This document shows, in pieces, positions 22,561-33,780 of a stretch of 64,000 bases of DNA. The stretch lies in assembly GCA_933228895.1 (NCBI GenBank), contig OW121858.1:35487859-35551858 (forward strand). The letters are read 5' to 3'. Within the stretch, counting starts at the first letter, position 1; the number at the start of each line of letters is the position of its first letter. A model generated the notes under the pieces. That model made no database searches, had not been told where the DNA came from, and worked only from the letters and a program-made list of their open reading frames with translations. A program made the position numbers and the translations under genes. The stretch comes from Platycnemis pennipes (Eukaryota > Arthropoda > Insecta > Odonata > Platycnemididae).

Positions 22561-23335
22561 AATGTACAAGCTATAAAATTTGTGTCGTTGATGTAACGTC
22601 ACGACTGCAAAAGTTTATGCTTGAACCAATTTCGTGTTTTTAAAGAAAAGAAATTTCTTAATGCATCGAAATCTTCATGCGACCTTTTTTCTTGAGGAGC
22701 TTGGAGAAAAATAGTGAGCCCTCCATTCAAGAAAAGGAAATTTTCTCACCACTCTGGATTCTAGTTCCTCTTTATTTGAAAAGGAAGGAGACAAATTGTT
22801 CACTAAGCCAAGAAAAATGCTTTTCTCGATTTCTTGAATGGCTTTTTTTTAAAAAAGGAGAAAAAGGGAGTGTCATTTTTCAACCCCAATTAGACATTTT
22901 GAAAAATGATGGTTGTTTTGACGGTTTCCAGGGAAACCATTAGGGGATAGTCATTTGTTTTCTCTAAACCTGTTCTTTTTTCGGGGAACTTTCTTCCCTT
23001 TTACGTTCCTGTAGGGCCTTTACGATTCGTTTAAGACGTTAATTAAGAATAACCTCGCCAATTCTGAGTCCTGAGTTAATGATGCATCCATTGTTGTGAT
23101 AAAAAGTATTCTTTGAAGTTTGTGAATGAATCCTTAAAGTCCTAACATCTCAATAAGCAATCATAATTTTTATCTTTCGCTACATTTAGTACATCAACCA
23201 TTTTAATTATTATGTTGATGATTTTATGATCGAATCATTTTTATCAGATTTTACAATCAAATAATTGATAATTCCTCGCTTGAAATTAATTCTATGAAAT
23301 TATTTCTAATTAATTTCCTTAACTGATCTTTCTTG
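22561..23335. other. Unrecognised sequence
   Basis: The plus frame 22677-22943 (88 residues) is rich in F, K and E because of short TTTTTC/AAGAAA inverted words; I see no domain. No element ends could be assigned. Confidence 0.4.
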
Positions 23336-23415
23336 TTAGTAGTGCATGCTTGGTGATATTCACCCCCTGCCACACACCCTCGCGGTGGCTTGCAGGGTAT
23401 CGTGTAGATGTAGAT
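23336..23415 (+). mobile_element. NLR-A 3' end only
   Basis: An 80-bp terminal piece, CACCCCCTGCCACACACCCT...CGGTGGCTTGCAGGGTATC then GTAGATGTAGATA. It is nearly identical to the ends at 26700-26795 and (minus) 44523-44605. It is a severely 5'-truncated retrotransposon insertion. Confidence 0.85.
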
Positions 23416-23720
23416 ATACTTGTTCACTGGCTCCATTGGTCTTTTACATAGTTTGCTGGATTTTACTTATCAATTCAATAATTCGTTGATCCCTTTTTAA
23501 TGAAAAAATTTAATCAATTTAATAATAAAAAATTTTCATTTTTTCAACTATTCGACTGAATGTCGAACAAGAAAATCGAATGGAAGAATTAAATCTACAT
23601 TCTTTTTTCCATATGGCCATAAAAATTTTCAAATACATTATCCTGAGTGCAGATAATTAAAAAAAAAGCAGGTGAATTAACGTATGCACCAAATTCAATG
23701 TTTCCCATATGGAAGTAATA

Positions 23721-24345
23721 TCTATATATGTAAAAATGAATGCGTATGTGTCTGTCTGTCAGTTTGTCCTTTATGCATTACTACACCATCCATCGGATCG
23801 CCATGAAACTTTGGGAAGTTGTTGAATACGCTTCCGCAAAGGTTTCTACAAAATCGAAAATTCAATATCGATACTTTATTGATAATGTATCGATAAATCG
23901 ATACATTATTGATACCAAATTGAGGTGAAGTTATTTAGTTTTTTTCAAGTTTTATAAAGTATCGTTACAATATCGATAATGTATCGATATAATATCGATA
24001 CAATATTGATAAATTCATGCATTACCACAACATTCATCCAATTTCCATGAAGATTTGGTTAGTTGTTTAGTTCACTCCCATGAAGGTTTGTACAATATCG
24101 AGAATAGGATATCGATACTGGATGCAGGATGCGCATATATATGTTTATATAATTGTTTTGCGTGTTCTACGTGTATGTTGCGTGTTCTAGAGTCGGCAAA
24201 CCAGACAATCACTATATCTGTACAGACAATTGAAGAACAAAAAATATTATATGCCCATAAGAATTGTGAAATTAAACATATTATAAACGTGCGCTTTCCA
24301 TTTAGCCAGACTGAGCCACAGCAACGCGTGGCCGGGAACAGCTTG
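23721..24345 (+). mobile_element. Nonautonomous Helitron
   Basis: Starts with TCTATATATGTAAAAATGAA and GTGTCTGTCTGTCAG, the usual 5' end of an insect-type Helitron group. It ends with the hairpin GCCACAGCAACGCGTGGC followed by CGGGAACAG and CTTG, a one-base variant of the CTAG terminus. The insertion is between A (23720) and T (24346), as expected for rolling-circle elements, without target duplication. The inner 23870-24010 part is rich in ATCGATA. It lacks Rep/helicase coding. Confidence 0.85.
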
Positions 24346-25168
24346 TGTTAAAAATATAAAGGAGTAAAAACGACCGGTTAAAATAAACCTGTTTTAAAAA
24401 AATACCCATTAAATTGGTATATGAAAAATTCCCCCACGTGGTTTTTTATGCAACCTAGGGAAATGACAAAGTCTTCGTTGTTTTCCTAGCAGGTTGGAAG
24501 ACAAGGGAATACCGTTCTCGGGGTAAAAACGACCCTTACCAAAAGGGTATACGCCAAAATCCTTTCTTAATGCCTGCCGGCGACTCCGGTCTTGTGTATG
24601 AAGTGTGAATTTGGAAGGTAGACATTTTTAAATAAATTTCTCACACTTTACAACAAGGTTACATAACGTTTGTTATCGATAAAAAAATGTATTTTTCTAA
24701 TGTTTAACATGTCCTGTGCGACGTAATTTTATTTTGTATTCACTGTAAACTATTTAGATATTTATTTAATTTCAGTAATATATTAATGTTTGTAGCTAAC
24801 TTGAAAACACGCCCACCATTATAAAATTAAAAAAATAGCTAACCTGTGCCCAAACCATTCCGTTTTTTTATCAATTTTAAATAAGGTATTCACTTATATC
24901 CCTGCCTAAAATATTTCCGAAAGCTTATGAATAAGGACCAATGAAATGTTTTAAATCCACCAAGAGAATTCAAGAAAAAATATCACACCAACCTTTACAT
25001 CGGTTTGGGTGTAATATTTTTTCCGAATATTACGCAGAAAAACAATTCCATTCGCATAAAAAAGATATTGTTATATAATAATTGTAGGGAGAAGCAGTCA
25101 GAGAGACTGTGGTTTCGATAGGTCGATATATCAGGGAGTTTCGGATATCGATAATCGATTGTCGACCT
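24346..25168. other. Unrecognised AT-rich sequence
   Basis: No gene or repeat family identified. The minus frame at 24995-25303 extends into the next element and lacks a domain. Positions 25110-25160 contain several ATCGATAATCGAT-type palindromes. Confidence 0.45.
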
Positions 25169-25676
25169 AAAGCTGCGTTTATTCGTATAGCATTTGACTG
25201 CTATGACAATCGATTGTAAAGCCCTTACTCGCGTGCGTAAACAGCAATTGCGATGCAAGTTCAGGTCATAGATATGCATAAAAATCGAACAATATCGATA
25301 CACGTTCGAGCTACCGTCAAGGTTGAAGTCTCTCTACTTTTGATTCGGTGATATTCTCAGCACAATCTGATGCCGTGAAGTTGTATATAATTAACAAAGT
25401 TATCTTTCTTCGAAGACAAAGACTTCTACTATTTGAAGAAAGTGGAACACAATTTAAATGCCGAATTGAATCTATCGCTTCAAGAAGCAAATTGCATAAT
25501 TTAAGCATCAATCACTGGGCGACGCCTATCGCTTTTTGTTCGCTGCGACAACGATGAGATAGCGGTTTCAAAACCGCTTAGTAGCAGTTGCAAGAGACTG
25601 TAAAATGTCGCCTATCTCTCTCTGATCACTGTTTATCCCGTAGACTTGTTGGCTAGCAGTACATTGCTTATTTAAG
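25169..25676. mobile_element. GCGTTTAC-type MITE, diverged copy
   Basis: Begins AAGCTGCGTTTATTCGTATA and contains GACTGCTATGACA, then GTTCAGGTC, GTTCGAGCTA, TTTAAGCATCAATCACT, in the same order as the element at 30944-31798. It ends near GCAGTACATTGCTTA. It has only one copy of the end unit that is triplicated in the other element. Confidence 0.7.
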
Positions 25677-25849
25677 TCGAGATTATTTTATTTTCATTTA
25701 GTTTAAAGAAACCAGTACCTACCTTCAACAATGTATTAATAATTTGTTGTGTTTTTCATTCATGCAATTTTAAGATGGTATCTCCAATGAAACATTAATC
25801 GACAACTTTGAGAAATGACTCAGAAGATACAAGAACAACTTTATCCGTA

Positions 25850-26800
25850 TCGCTAATTTAGCTAACTAGACAGTGTGCAGCGTAGAGCAGCTAGGTTCGT
25901 TAAAAGGTGTTACGATAGGTTGAGTAGTGTAACAGAATTAATACAAGAACTAGGGTGGGAATCATTATCAGAGCGTAGGTTAAAGTACAGATTAAATCTA
26001 TTAGAAAAATTTCAATCAGATAGCTTTGCTGAAGATGTTAGGCACATATTAAAAACACCAGCGTATTATGCTGGATTAGACCAGATGAATAAGATTAGAG
26101 AGAGATAGATTGTAGTACCGATAGATTCAAAATGTCATTTTTCTCCGCACTATAAGAGAACAGAATAGGAAGCATAGCAAAGGGATAGGTGATAGGGGAA
26201 ATATTGTTAGAGTAGCCTGTAGTGCATGATGCATGCATCTAAAGGTGTTACGATAGGTTGAGTAGCGTAACAGAATTAATACAAGAATTAGGGGGGGAAT
26301 CATCATCAGAGCATAGGTTAAAGAACAGATCAAATCTATTAGAGAAATTTAAATCGGATATAAAATTATAGCCGATATAATAGTAATAGTTACCTTAAAT
26401 AGTCACCCTTAAATAGTATAGTTACGGCGGATATATAACGATAACGATAGGTATCACAATATTTGAGCATGCTGGGAAAATATAAGTTCAGTTACATTTA
26501 TTAAGTTTTTTTCTGTGTATTTCCACAATTTAAACGGAACTGTATTATAAACAAAATTTAAATTTAAAAAATTGTCGTGAGTGTTCATTTTACAAGAAGT
26601 TTGTAAATAATACCGGTAAAGTTCCGTTTAAAATTAATAAATGCAGAACGGAACATTCGGTACGAACTAACAATCTAGTTGCATGATACCCTATGGTTTC
26701 TTGTTTGCATGTTAGTAGTGCATGCTTGGTGATCTTCACCCCCTGTCACACACCCTCGCGGTGGCTTGCAGGGTATCGCGTAGATGTAGATGTAATAGCA
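25850..26800 (+). pseudogene. NLR-A non-LTR retrotransposon, 3' part with internal duplication
   Basis: The frame from 25875 to 26108 encodes a conserved post-RT segment: QRRAARFVKRCYDR, SSVTELIQELGWESL, SERRLKYRLNLLEKF, PAYYAGLD, with NKIRER at the end. The 26229-26350 stretch repeats 25907-26025 with many changes, a second partial copy. The 3' end with CCCCTGTCACACACC and GTAGATGTAGATG is at 26700-26795. The 26350-26700 stretch between is AT-rich UTR. It is 5'-truncated and not functional. The minus strand at 44523-45117 is a sister copy. Confidence 0.85.
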
Positions 26801-27140
26801 TACTCGTTTGTCCGTGCCTACAATGATGGCGACTGACTACTCAAATAAGGCGCAATGCCTCGCTTTTAAATCTCATTTTAAGAAACATGAATGAAATCAT
26901 TGGACACGTAACAATCAGAGAAATATTTTTTAACATTAAATTTTGCGATAAAAATGGAAGATAAATTCAACAATTGGTACTACCATTAAAAATGAGGAAT
27001 TGTTCATTTTATTAGGACTGTTCATTGAAACCAAAATTATTTAATGATTGCACTATTAACTTCGCAAGGAAGAAATTTATTTTCCAGAATCCTTGGTCCA
27101 GAGATGTCTTCTCCCCTGCTTTATATAACTCGGCGCTGAC
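26801..27140. other. Unrecognised AT-rich spacer
   Basis: Nothing recognisable on either strand. Confidence 0.45.
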
Positions 27141-27665
27141 GTGAACTTTGAACCACGGAGTGCGTTGCTCATTTGTCGCCCTGTTTCCGAGTCCGGTGTC
27201 TCATCCCCTAGGCGAATTCTCACCCACGCAAAACCCCATAGGGTCCCGACCCTTTTTTATTACAGGGCCTCCCTCCCGACCCTGGCCTCTCGTTATCTCC
27301 ATGGCAACCTTACACCTCGCAACACGCGTTAAGTGACGCCGACCGATGCTCATCTGCCCTCTTTTAATGTTTCCCGTTCCGTCCGCCAGGCCACCCGTGG
27401 CGCGCTCACTTTTCCTCTGAAAATAGACACCAGACCCTAGGAGCAGCACCGGCACCCTCCTTTTGCTAAGGACCCAATTAAGGTCCCTTTGAACCATAAT
27501 GACCTTCCTCTCTTGACAGAGAAGGGCAAGATGTTGGTGTGTCTTTACTTCTCCCGAAGGAAGACTTCTTCGCCCACGCCTTCGTGCGACCCTGTGAGAC
27601 GAAGGATTCGTCGCAAATCGTACTTCATCTTTTTTTTTCTTAAATCTCGTTGAGTTCCCGAACAA
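27141..27665. other. GC-rich block with long overlapping frames
   Basis: A compositionally distinct 0.5 kb with open frames on both strands (minus 27201-27665, 154 residues; plus 27141-27332). The longest is rich in R and G and carries no domain I recognise, as expected when stops are rare in GC-rich DNA. It could be a host exon/promoter island or an old element. Confidence 0.3.
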
Positions 27666-27674
27666 GGTACGATT

Positions 27675-27882
27675 TTAGCAATGGATAACATTGGTAGCTG
27701 CATGTTTGGTATAAGGACTTAAAGCTAACCCAACTAACTGCATGTTTTTGCACGTATGCTTTGCTATTTCAATTTTTAATTACAAATTTTATGCATGATA
27801 TGCAGTGCATGTTTGGTGAGAGTTCACTCACTGCCACACACCTTTATGGTGGCTTGCAGGGTGTTATGTAGATGTAGATGAA
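27675..27882 (+). mobile_element. NLR-B 3' UTR and tail
   Basis: From AGCAATGGATAACATTGGTA through CTAACCCAACTAACTGCATG to CACTGCCACACACC and GTAGATGTAGATG it matches the 3' UTR of the NLR-B copies at 8036-8283 and 59965-60198. No coding part remains. Confidence 0.85.
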
Positions 27883-28042
27883 GGTAACGACTTGGACAAG
27901 TGAAAGTGCAAACCAATGAAAACATAATTCAATCGATTGCAATGCTGTTAAAACCTTAAAAAAGTTTTAGGTTTGGATCGAGAGAAATTCCAACTTTTTT
28001 CTTTCGAGAAAATCGATTTTTGTTGACAGTTTCGTGACACTT

Positions 28043-29302
28043 CCCTGTTGGAAATTTCCCTACAAGATTTCCCTAGAACGTAGGGAAAACCAAGGGAAAT
28101 ATTGAAATTTCCCTAGAAAAAATGCGTTTTCTAGGGAAATCCCTGATAGTCTAGGAAATATATTTCCCTGGACATCTTTTCCTTTGAAAATTTAAGCCTT
28201 GGGAAATTATTTCCCTAGAAAAAAACGCTGTTCTAGGGAAATTTTTTCCCTACAACTTTTTTCCTTAGAAAATTTAGGCTTTGGGAAATTATTTCCCTAG
28301 AAAATACGCTGCTCTAGGGAAAATCTTCAGGCTTAGGGAAAACGTTATTAAGGAGAAATTTCCCATATTATTTGAATGATTCCCTTTCGCTTTATCAATT
28401 TAGTGATTACGTTTCACCATTTCAAGGTTACTTCTATGTTGTGTATACATTTATCACAGAGTTAACAGTCACAAATCACAATTAATAACATTTGTAACCA
28501 AACAAATACATGCTAACCCGCATCGTGCAGTGCTTGAAGCCAAGCGAATCAGCGGTATCAACAGTGATAATTTCGGAAGAACACCTTTTTTTCGAGGTTG
28601 GGAACATTTTCGGTAAGTTAAAGACATTTCTTATAATCATGAGCATTCCATAATTTTATGTTAATCATTGAAATTGGCAATTTCGGTCATTAAAAATTCT
28701 ATATTTGTTTATTACATTGTTGTCAACAGAATTCAAATGGCAACGGAGACTGCGTTTTCGCACGCATGGGTTCAGTATTGTGTAATTATGATCATAATTA
28801 GTTCAATTTTATAACCATAATCCTTGACCTCCTCTATATTTTCAGGTGCATTCATAAATGAACTAAAGAAGAGAATAAGATTTCATCCAGCAGAAGGAAA
28901 AAGAATAAACGTGTATGCTAATGAAAAATGTAAACATGCTGCTATAAAAAAGGAATAAACATTAGTAACATTTATTTCTTTTCAATCATTCATTGTGATA
29001 TATGCCCTCCATTCCACTGATTTTTATCAAGTCTTCCCTATATTTATGCTCAAGTTTTATGTTTTTTGGATAATCATGTGCATTATTGTTTATTGAGTGG
29101 AATATTTACCTAAGGAAAATTTTCCACGGTACCTAATTGCTAGGGAAATATTTTCTAGGGAAAATGGAGGTTCAATTTTCTAGGGAAATATTTTCATGGG
29201 AAATATTTTCTAGCGAAAAAGCGGGTTCAATTTTCTAGGGAAAACCTTACACTTTTCTAGGGAAAATTGTAGGGAAAATTTGTAGGGAAATTTCCATCAG
29301 GG
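28043..29302 (+). mobile_element. SUB-TIR element, copy 1
   Basis: The TIR CCCTGTTGGAAATTTCCCTA (28043) is mirrored by the complement of CCCTGATGGAAATTTCCCTA (ending 29302), one mismatch in the first 20. TT lies outside each end. The first 300 bp and last 200 bp are filled with both orientations of TTTCCCTAGAAAA, including two tandem units of 81 bp (words at 28226 and 28307). The middle 28500-28960 holds a possible two-exon ORF. Confidence 0.9.
28510..28958 (+). CDS. Possible two-exon mini-ORF of SUB-TIR
   Basis: Exon 1 28510-28612 (103 nt) and exon 2 28846-28958 (113 nt) would join to 216 nt, 71 residues plus stop. The intron 28613-28845 begins GTAAGTT and ends TATATTTTCAG, both good splice signals. 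The product includes EEHLFFEVGNIFG at the end of exon 1 and AFINELKKRI in exon 2, and ends KKE. The same exons and splice sites lie in copy 2 (minus, 38000-38380, with a stop in exon 2) and copy 3 (46900-47250, reading frame altered). No domain is recognised. It may be the residue of a longer transposase or captured host gene; the ATG is not proven. Confidence 0.4.
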
Positions 29303-29407
29303 TTACTAGTTTCATTTCTCATATCATTTTGTACGTGAAGTAGCAAGTCGTTGTGTTCCGAGGCGATTGACAGGTTTCAAAGGTCTTTGACGCCAATTAA
29401 AATTAAA

Positions 29408-30422
29408 GGAGGTTTCGCTATAACTCCGCGATTCAAAATATCTTAAGAGAGCTATTTGTCATTTAATGAATAAATACCGATCCAGAAAAAAACACCTACA
29501 CATGGAAATTCATCTATTATAGGGTGATAACGCATAGCACACAATAATGGTATGAGTATGATGCTATTATGTAGCGTCTTGTATATGCATTCTAATTTTT
29601 ACAAAAGCTCTCTTTTAACTCATTTTGACTTCGGAACATGGCTGAAGTGTTGTTGCCACGTTTAATTTTTCCAAGTAAGAATATAATAAACAAATAATTT
29701 TTCAAAACTCATTCATGTTATTAAATATTCCAGTATCGGTTAAGTATATTCTTACAAAGTTTTAAACTGGTGAGAAACGACTTAAAAATTAAAAATAGGG
29801 TTTGCAAATGCAACTCTTTGGTTTGAATTTTGTTTATATTAGTATTTTTGGAAATTGTTCGGCAACAATGACGCTGCTACCATTTGGAAGCATTGTTATT
29901 AATCACACCGTGTCAATAACCTATGAAATAATTAAATTACAGATAAAATATAAGAAGGACCTTGGTAAGTAATATTTCTAAATTAAGGAAGATGGTTTTA
30001 TTTCGCAAGCACGTTCCGTCACAAGTACCGTCGCCAATGATAACAATGTACTGTAGCGCCACTTTCGTGTAACTAAGGCTTTACTGCTTTTTTCGAGCTA
30101 ATATGTCAATAACATCAATTAAACAAGTGTAGTGATTCGATCACTTTTTCTCAATGCTAAATTCTACTTAAAATTGCGCATCTAATATTAGTTTTTCGTC
30201 AAAACGACATTTCTCTTTACATTATTAATCTGTAACTTTCACTGCAAGAGCCATGCTCTGCCGTATAACCACGTAATTTAAAATATCTGATTTTCAACGT
30301 CTTTTTTCTGCAAACATATGATGGAAAGGCCTCATTATTTCATTGCCATTCTTTAGAAGGGCCAAAATAAATGATGTGTCCTGAAATTTTCTTCATCTAC
30401 TTCCTAATTCGGTGGAGCTTCC
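29408..30422 (+). mobile_element. TTAA-1 copy, near full length
   Basis: Runs from GGAGGTTTCGCTATAACTCC to TTCGGTGGAGCTTCC with all internal landmarks (GGGTGATAACGCATAG, TTGACTTCGGAACATGGCTG, ATGACGCTGCTACCATTTGG, CGTTCCGTCACAAGTACCG, CGTCAAAACGACATTTC). Both terminal GGAGG/CCNCC words are mutated. It is non-coding. Confidence 0.85.
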
Positions 30423-30607
30423 GGTCCGCAACGTCTTAAGCAAGCAGTTTGTATTGGTCTTACCGTAGTAAATATTGAAATCTTATATCCTTATATATTA
30501 AGTGGAATGTGTGCATGTAAATATGTTGACATTTTCACCTAAAACACAGCTTTGAAACTTAAAAAAATTAATTGGTAAGTTGTATTCCAGACCTCTTTAT
30601 TATAAAG

Positions 30608-30804
30608 AATATGAATGGTTTTTCAGGAGTTTAGGTCTTTCGTTAAAAAGGAAAACTATTCAACTTTTTGCCGACGTTTCGGAAAATATATATTTCCGTT
30701 CTTTTCTTGAAGAAGAAAAAATATATTTTCCGAAACGTCGGCAAAAAGTTGAATAGTTTTCATTTTTAACGAAAGACCTAAACTCCTGAAAAACCATTCA
30801 TATT
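30608..30804. repeat. 84-bp-arm hairpin
   Basis: Positions 30608-30691 (AATATGAATGGTTTTTCAGG...) are complementary to 30721-30804 with about one difference, leaving a loop of about 29 bases. The inner part includes GCCGACGTTTCGGAAAATAT. This long, almost perfect inverted repeat looks young. It might be a foldback element or an inverted duplication of a retroelement end. Confidence 0.9.
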
Positions 30805-30943
30805 ATTTAAAAATGTATTAAATATCATCTTTGATAATAGACTAGATAAAAGACTATTTTTCTTGTGTATAATGGTCATCAGTTCGACCCCAGTGAAGTA
30901 GAAAGAGTCGACTCGACACAGTACATGAAAAAGAACTTTGCTA

Positions 30944-31408
30944 AAGGTGCGTTTACACGTAGCAGTTGACTGCTATGACATAGTCAACTGCTGACAACTG
31001 TTAAGCCGCACTCGCATGTGTAAATAGCAACTGCGATGCGAGTTCAGGTCGATAGTGGACAAGTATATCGAACACTATCGATCCTAGTTCGAGCTATTAA
31101 GGTGCGTTTAAACGTAGCAGTAGACTGCTATGACATAGTCAACTGCTGACAACTGCTAAGCCGCACTCGCATGTGTAAATAGCAACTGCGATGCGAGTTC
31201 AGGTCGATAGTGGACAAGTATATCGAACACTATCGATCCTAGTTCGAGCTATTAAGGTGCGTTTAAACGTAGCAGTTGACTGCTATGACATAGTCAACTG
31301 CTGACAACTCTTAAGCCCCACTAGCATGTGTAAATAGCAACTGCGATGCGAGTTCAGGTCGATACTGGACACGTATATCTAGCACTATCGATCCTAGTTC
31401 GAGCTATT
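30944..31408 (+). repeat. Tandem repeat, 3 x 155 bp
   Basis: Starts at 30944, 31099 and 31254, with exact 155-bp spacing and only a few substitutions. Units end with GATCCTAGTTCGAGCTATT. The repeat is the amplified terminus of the surrounding MITE. Confidence 0.95.
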
Positions 31409-31798
31409 AGCAAAGTTGAAGCCCGTCCACTCTCTAAGCGGAAATGTATCCAACAAAATCGCAAAACTCGCCAACGGAAAGCAATACACGACGTCGGATA
31501 TCGGGATTTTGGATATAATAACAAAGTTATAACTCCACAAAAGGGGAGATTATACTCTTTAAAGAATGGGAACAAAAGATAATAGTCAATGGACTTCATT
31601 ACTTGAAGAACTTCATGAAAATTTAAGCATCAATCACTATTAAAATAAAATGCTTTTTATTTGTAATGACAACGCCTAAATAGCGGATTTAAGCTGCATA
31701 GAAGTTGGTGCAGACGCATCATAGCAATAGCGATATATTGATACATCGCGCATCTCGCGACTGTCATAGCAGTACACTGCTAGGTGTAAACGCTGCTT
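30944..31798. mobile_element. GCGTTTAC-type MITE with a triplicated left end
   Basis: The left end AAGGTGCGTTTACACGTAGC and the complement of the right end (AAGCAGCGTTTACACCTAGC) match over about 37 bp with five differences. The left 155 bp occurs three times in tandem (starts 30944, 31099, 31254). Each unit has the inverted pair AGCAGTTGACT...AGTCAACTGCT. Frames 31346-31582 plus and 31354-31599 minus overlap the single-copy middle; neither resembles a transposase. TTAA or a variant abuts several unit starts. Confidence 0.85.
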
Positions 31799-32139
31799 AA
31801 CAGCTAGCAGTCGTATTTTTCACTTGAAAATTTTAACTAGAAATATCTAATGCACATACTTTAGACGCTCACCAGCAGAAAGATAATTCAATAAATACTC
31901 TTATTATTACCGTCGAATTCCGAATTCGGATCAAAATTACTGGTATTTTAGTAAAATGACGATTTCTAGTATTTTTTTCATTTTAAACAGCTCCATTCCC
32001 ATTGACATCTGTAGTCCAGGACAAACAATCAACCTAACAGGATGACGTGATACGTATATAGAGACATACGTCATCTCCCATAACTCACTCTAACACGGGA
32101 AACCAATGAAAACTTTCAATAAGAGTTGGCGATAAAGGA
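31799..32139. other. Unrecognised AT-rich spacer
   Basis: No gene or family identified. Positions 32020-32110 may be the diverged beginning of the NLR-D copy that follows, but no frame supports it. Confidence 0.4.
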
Positions 32140-32345
32140 TCCACATTTGGGAAATTATTGAAGTTACAGGTTGATGCCATGCCTTTTCCATACAAAAACT
32201 TTAATCTCCGATACAGGAATTAGTAAGCATGGAATCAGTTTAGTACTTAGGTGTAACACTTACTCAGGATCTATCATGGGGGAAACATATCAGGGAAATA
32301 TGCAGTCAAGCAAATAGAAAGTTGGGGTTTATTGAAAGAATATTA

Positions 32346-32731
32346 TAATCGGCGCAAAAAATGAAGAACGCTGAACTTTAAGCATTTGTATGAAATTCTG
32401 CCTAAGCTCCATAGAGTCGTGTAATATATCTTTCTACCCCTTGTTTATTTGACTACAATATTCAATCATTAAAATTTGTTTAAACATAAGAGTTTAGCTT
32501 CTACGATCGAAAGAGTGAAGAAGAACACTCGAAAAATTAGGAGAACGGCGAAACGGTCTCTTCACTCGTTCGATCGTAGAAGCTAAACTCTTACGTTTAA
32601 ACACCTTTTAATGATTTAATATTGTAGTCAAATAAACAAGGAGTAGAACGATATATTATACGACTATATGGAGCTTCCGCAGAAATACATACAAATGCTT
32701 AAATTTCAGCGATCTACGTTTTTTGCGCCGA
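32346..32731. mobile_element. Foldback MITE with about 175-bp arms
   Basis: The left arm 32346-32521 and right arm 32559-32731 are complementary over nearly all their length, with ends TAATCGGCGCAAAAAA and TATCGGCGCAAAAAA. TATTA is present on both sides (32341-32345, 32732-32736). The interrupted reading frame gives ERIL before and GRNEE after when one TATTA is kept. The TTA within the duplication would fit Harbinger-type insertion. Confidence 0.88.
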
Positions 32732-32780
32732 TATTAGGAAGAAATGAGGAGAGGGCGAAGGAACGTCGCTATTTTTCAAT

Positions 32781-33552
32781 GGAGAACATGCACTATTTTT
32801 TATAACTCTTTGAATGTGAAGCTTATTAGCTAAAATGTCCTTGGCGAAAATATTGCTGAAGAATTATGTTGTGCAACAAAGATATTACTCTTTGAAAATT
32901 GTACTTTTTCGAAAACTTATTAAAACACGACGTCATCGAATGACGTCACGGCACGGTATCACTAAGGTCGTTGTTTATCTGTTGCTATGCGTGGAGGTAA
33001 GTTGTTAAATGAATACTTGGCGATAACGTATGTATTTATCTCATTTGTTTTAATGCGATAAACGATTGTATTTCGATTTTTTATTCACGTAGCATGGATG
33101 GTAACGAGCAAATCGTCCATTAATTATATAATGCCTGTTTAGTGCCCAAGAATTTCTTCTACGTGTATGCAATCGCTGGTTTTCTTTAAGAAGAACGCCG
33201 CCATAAGGGAGTCAACCAAAGGAAATTGTCGGAATGTGCTTTTTTAAGTATTTTTTTTCAGTCATCGTTTCGTTCGAGAAACGGCCAAAAACCTCAAAAC
33301 AATATATTCACTTCGTTTTCTTTTAAATATAAATGTCTATCTCCGTAGCAATATGGAACCTATACCGTGCAGTGACGTCAGAAGGCGTTTCAGGTCACGT
33401 GACTTTCGGCGATTTCCGGGAACATTCTAATATCATTTAATAATCTTTGTGCTGGGCGTAGAAAATTTTGGCTTATATATTTAAATTTGTGAGGAAATTT
33501 CGCATCAAGTACATCATTAATCTTCGAGAAAGAAATTCCATGCATATTCCCC
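32781..33552 (-). mobile_element. AT-TIR element, complete, minus
   Basis: Ends GGAGAACATGCACTATTTT and, inverted, GGGGAATATGCATGGAAT. AT is found on both sides (32779-32780, 33553-33554). The inside has TGACGTCACGGCACGGTATC and GGTCACGTGAC, conserved between copies. It inserted into NLR-D. Confidence 0.88.
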
Positions 33553-33780
33553 ATTGCCTTACCACATGGAGTAAGGCAGTAATTCCCATTGTAACACCAC
33601 ACATAGAATATGCTGCGAGTATATGGGACCCTTTATTAAGCAGGCTTAATTCACGAATTAGATCGAGTACAAAGAAGAGCGGCGAGATATGTATTGATAG
33701 GGTGTTACGATAGGAGAAGCAGTGTGTCTGGTATGTTAGCCGACTTGGGATGGGAATCTCTGTCACAACGCAGGCTGAAT

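Noticed and set aside
22677..22943. 88-residue plus frame
   Set aside because: Biased by purine/pyrimidine-rich inverted words; no family or context support.
27201..27665. 154-residue minus frame
   Set aside because: Arginine/glycine-rich composition follows from GC content; open frames exist on the opposite strand too.
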